Program-made: the position numbers and the translations under genes | Shown here: in pieces, positions 10,429 through 12,125 of the stretch | How positions within the stretch are numbered: the first letter of the stretch is position 1 | Layout: every line of letters starts with the position of its first letter | From: Streptomyces roseochromogenus subsp. oscitans DS 12.976 | GTDB taxonomy: Bacteria > Actinomycetota > Actinomycetes > Streptomycetales > Streptomycetaceae | NCBI RefSeq assembly: GCF_000497445.1 | Contig: NZ_CM002285.1 | Location: 5,937,281 to 5,949,405 of the forward strand | Length of the DNA: 12,125 bases | Direction of reading: 5' to 3' | The notes under the pieces: generated by a model | Database searches by the model: none | What the model saw: the letters and a program-made list of their open reading frames with translations, nothing else | Told to the model about the DNA's origin: nothing

Positions 10429-12125
10429 ATGTCCGGGGACAGCGCCGCTTCGGCTCCCGGCCGGTCCGGGGCCCGTCCGGGGCGGGCTGTCGGCCGGACT
10501 ACGGGTGCGCGGTTCAGGAGTCTTTTTGAGGGCGGGCTGCTTGAGGGCGGGGTCCAGGGCAGCCCGGTCCTCAGGCTGTTCCTGCGCTGGGTGCGCCGTC
10601 CGCTGCTGCCGGTGATGCGGCTGTGGCGGCGCAACATCCAGCTGAGGGTCGTCGCCACGACGCTGGTGATGTCGCTGGGCGTCGTCCTGCTGCTGGGCTT
10701 CGTCGTGATCGGGCAGGTGCGCAACGGCCTGCTGGACGCGAAGGTGAGGGCCTCGCAGAGCCAGGCCACGGGCGGTTTCGCGGTGGCCAAGCAGAGGGCC
10801 GACGAGGCGGCCAGCGGCGCCGCCACCGGTGGGGCCGCCGGGACCGGTACCGCGGACGGCACGTCGACCACGGACGGCCGCCAGTCGCAGAACGTCATCC
10901 AGTGGATGAGCGACCTCGTGGAGTCGCTGTCCAGCGGCGGCGCGGGCGCCTTCGACGTCGTCACGCTGCCCGTCGGTGACGACAGCGGTGGCGGGCGCAG
11001 CCCGCGTGGCTCCGGGTACGTCAACCCGACCTCCAGCGTGCCCGCCGATCTGCGCGAGCGGGTCAACAGCGGCACGACGGCCGCGCAGAGCTACACCCGG
11101 ATCGTCTACTCCAACGGCAAGGACTCGCAGCCGGCGCTGGTCATCGGCAAGCAGGTCAACGACCCCAACGGGCGGCCGTACGAGCTGTACTACCTCTTCC
11201 CGCTCACGCAGGAGGAGAAGTCCCTCAGCCTGGTCAAGGGCACGCTGGCGACCGCCGGGCTGTTCGTCGTCGTCCTGCTCGGTGCCATCGCCTGGCTGGT
11301 GGTGCGCCAGGTCGTCACGCCGGTGCGGATGGCGGCCGGGATCGCGGAGCGGTTGTCCGCCGGGCGGCTGCAGGAGCGGATGAAGGTCACCGGCGAGGAC
11401 GACATCGCGCGCCTGGGCGAGGCCTTCAACAAGATGGCGCAGAACCTCCAGGTGAAGATCCAGCAGTTGGAGGACCTGTCGCGGATGCAGCGCCGGTTCG
11501 TCTCGGACGTCTCACACGAGCTGCGTACGCCCCTGACGACCGTCCGGATGGCCGCCGACGTCATCCATGAGGCGCGCGAGGACTTCGACCCGGTGACCGC
11601 GCGGTCCGCCGAGCTGCTCGCCGACCAGCTGGACCGGTTCGAGTCGCTGCTCGCGGACCTGCTGGAGATCAGCCGGTTCGACGCGGGCGCGGCAGCCCTG
11701 GAGGCAGAGCCGATAGACCTCAGGGAGGTCGTCCGGCGTGTGGTCAGCGGTGCCGAGCCGCTCGCGGAGCGCAAGGGCACGCGCATACGCGTGGTCGGCG
11801 ATCAGCAGCCCGTCGTCGCCGAGGCCGATGCCCGGCGCGTGGAGCGCGTACTGCGCAACCTCGTCGTCAACGCCGTCGAGCACGGCGAGGGCAAGGACGT
11901 CGTCGTCAAGCTCGCCGCGGCGGGCGGCGCGGTCGCCGTCGCGGTGCGCGACTACGGCGTGGGACTCAAGCCGGGCGAGGCGACGCGTGTGTTCAGCCGC
12001 TTCTGGCGGGCGGACCCGGCACGCGCGCGTACCACCGGCGGTACGGGCCTCGGGCTGTCGATCGCCCTGGAGGACGCGCGGCTGCACGGCGGCTGGCTGC
12101 AGGCCTGGGGTGAGCCGGGCGGTGG
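10429..12125 (+). CDS. mtrB: sensor histidine kinase MtrB (3' end outside the window)
   Basis: The membrane sensor kinase partner of MtrA; 565 codons are visible and the C-terminus is cut by the window edge. Order of parts: cytoplasmic basic N-terminus (1-70), transmembrane helix about 72-97, extracellular sensor region about 98-271 with an Ala/Gly/Thr-rich insert, second transmembrane helix about 272-294, HAMP linker, the dimerisation/phosphoacceptor box FVSDVSHELRTPL with His363, then the ATP-binding domain with N box LRNLVVNAVEHG, G1 box VRDYGVGL and G2 box GGTGLGLSIA. The ATG at 10429 lies one base after the mtrA stop and the pair is surely co-transcribed. In streptomycetes lpqB normally follows, beyond this window. 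Confidence 0.96.
   Translation, partial: MSGDSAASAPGRSGARPGRAVGRTTGARFRSLFEGGLLEGGVQGSPVLRLFLRWVRRPLLPVMRLWRRNIQLRVVATTLVMSLGVVLLLGFVVIGQVRNGLLDAKVRASQSQATGGFAVAKQRADEAASGAATGGAAGTGTADGTSTTDGRQSQNVIQWMSDLVESLSSGGAGAFDVVTLPVGDDSGGGRSPRGSGYVNPTSSVPADLRERVNSGTTAAQSYTRIVYSNGKDSQPALVIGKQVNDPNGRPYELYYLFPLTQEEKSLSLVKGTLATAGLFVVVLLGAIAWLVVRQVVTPVRMAAGIAERLSAGRLQERMKVTGEDDIARLGEAFNKMAQNLQVKIQQLEDLSRMQRRFVSDVSHELRTPLTTVRMAADVIHEAREDFDPVTARSAELLADQLDRFESLLADLLEISRFDAGAAALEAEPIDLREVVRRVVSGAEPLAERKGTRIRVVGDQQPVVAEADARRVERVLRNLVVNAVEHGEGKDVVVKLAAAGGAVAVAVRDYGVGLKPGEATRVFSRFWRADPARARTTGGTGLGLSIALEDARLHGGWLQAWGEPGG

Noticed and set aside
12001..12125. Truncation of mtrB as a disrupted gene
   Set aside because: The frame is open to the last base and ends in the ATP-binding domain; it is cut by the window edge, not broken.

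Overview
The window is high-GC actinobacterial DNA, almost certainly from Streptomyces or a close relative. The evidence is the strong G/C bias at third codon positions, an MtrA/MtrB pair of the streptomycete type, and an integrated element laid out like pSAM2. Family names come from recognising motifs by eye; no database search was run.

Layout. Positions 1-1397 are chromosomal: the 5' end of a minus-strand gene (1-114) and a complete mtnA (255-1397), methylthioribose-1-phosphate isomerase of methionine salvage. Positions 1396-9746 hold an actinomycete integrative and conjugative element (AICE) of about 8.3 kb, bounded by an exact 15-bp direct repeat. Positions 9738 to the end return to the chromosome: mtrA (response regulator) and mtrB (sensor kinase, cut by the window edge). 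In the empty chromosome mtnA would run straight into mtrA, with the mtrA ATG four bases after the mtnA stop codon. The repeat covers the last two bases of that stop codon and the first start codons of mtrA, so both reading frames are rebuilt exactly while the DNA upstream of mtrA is replaced.

The element. A divergent GntR/HutC-type regulator (KorSA-like, plus strand) faces twelve minus-strand genes that appear to form one or two operons: an SCO3933-like protein, a TraSA/TraB-type FtsK/SpoIIIE DNA translocase, a 55-aa zinc-ribbon protein, a DUF2637 membrane protein (Spd-like), a 61-aa mobile element transfer protein, an SpdD-like membrane protein, a 61-aa charged protein, a 60-aa zinc-ribbon protein, a 65-aa CxC protein, a RepSA-like rolling-circle initiator, Xis and a tyrosine integrase. 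The last four genes are joined by a GTGA, an ATGA and a TGATG overlap, which is a translationally coupled replication-excision-integration block. A strong hairpin at 4789-4835 separates this block from the transfer genes. No cargo gene, nudix/Pif gene or recognisable Pra activator is present.

Non-coding structure. The regulator gap carries four copies of TGTCTAGAGA, likely operators. The 603 bp between the regulator and mtrA hold a GC-rich hairpin/repeat tract, a large imperfect hairpin (9419-9568) whose mismatches are almost all G.U-compatible on the minus strand, a cluster of GTCACTG repeats, and one of two matching integrase arm-type sites (TGACATCC-N6-GACATCAAC, found at both ends). The main biological point is the target: a conjugative element sits in the promoter of a global developmental regulator and supplies its own upstream sequence to it.
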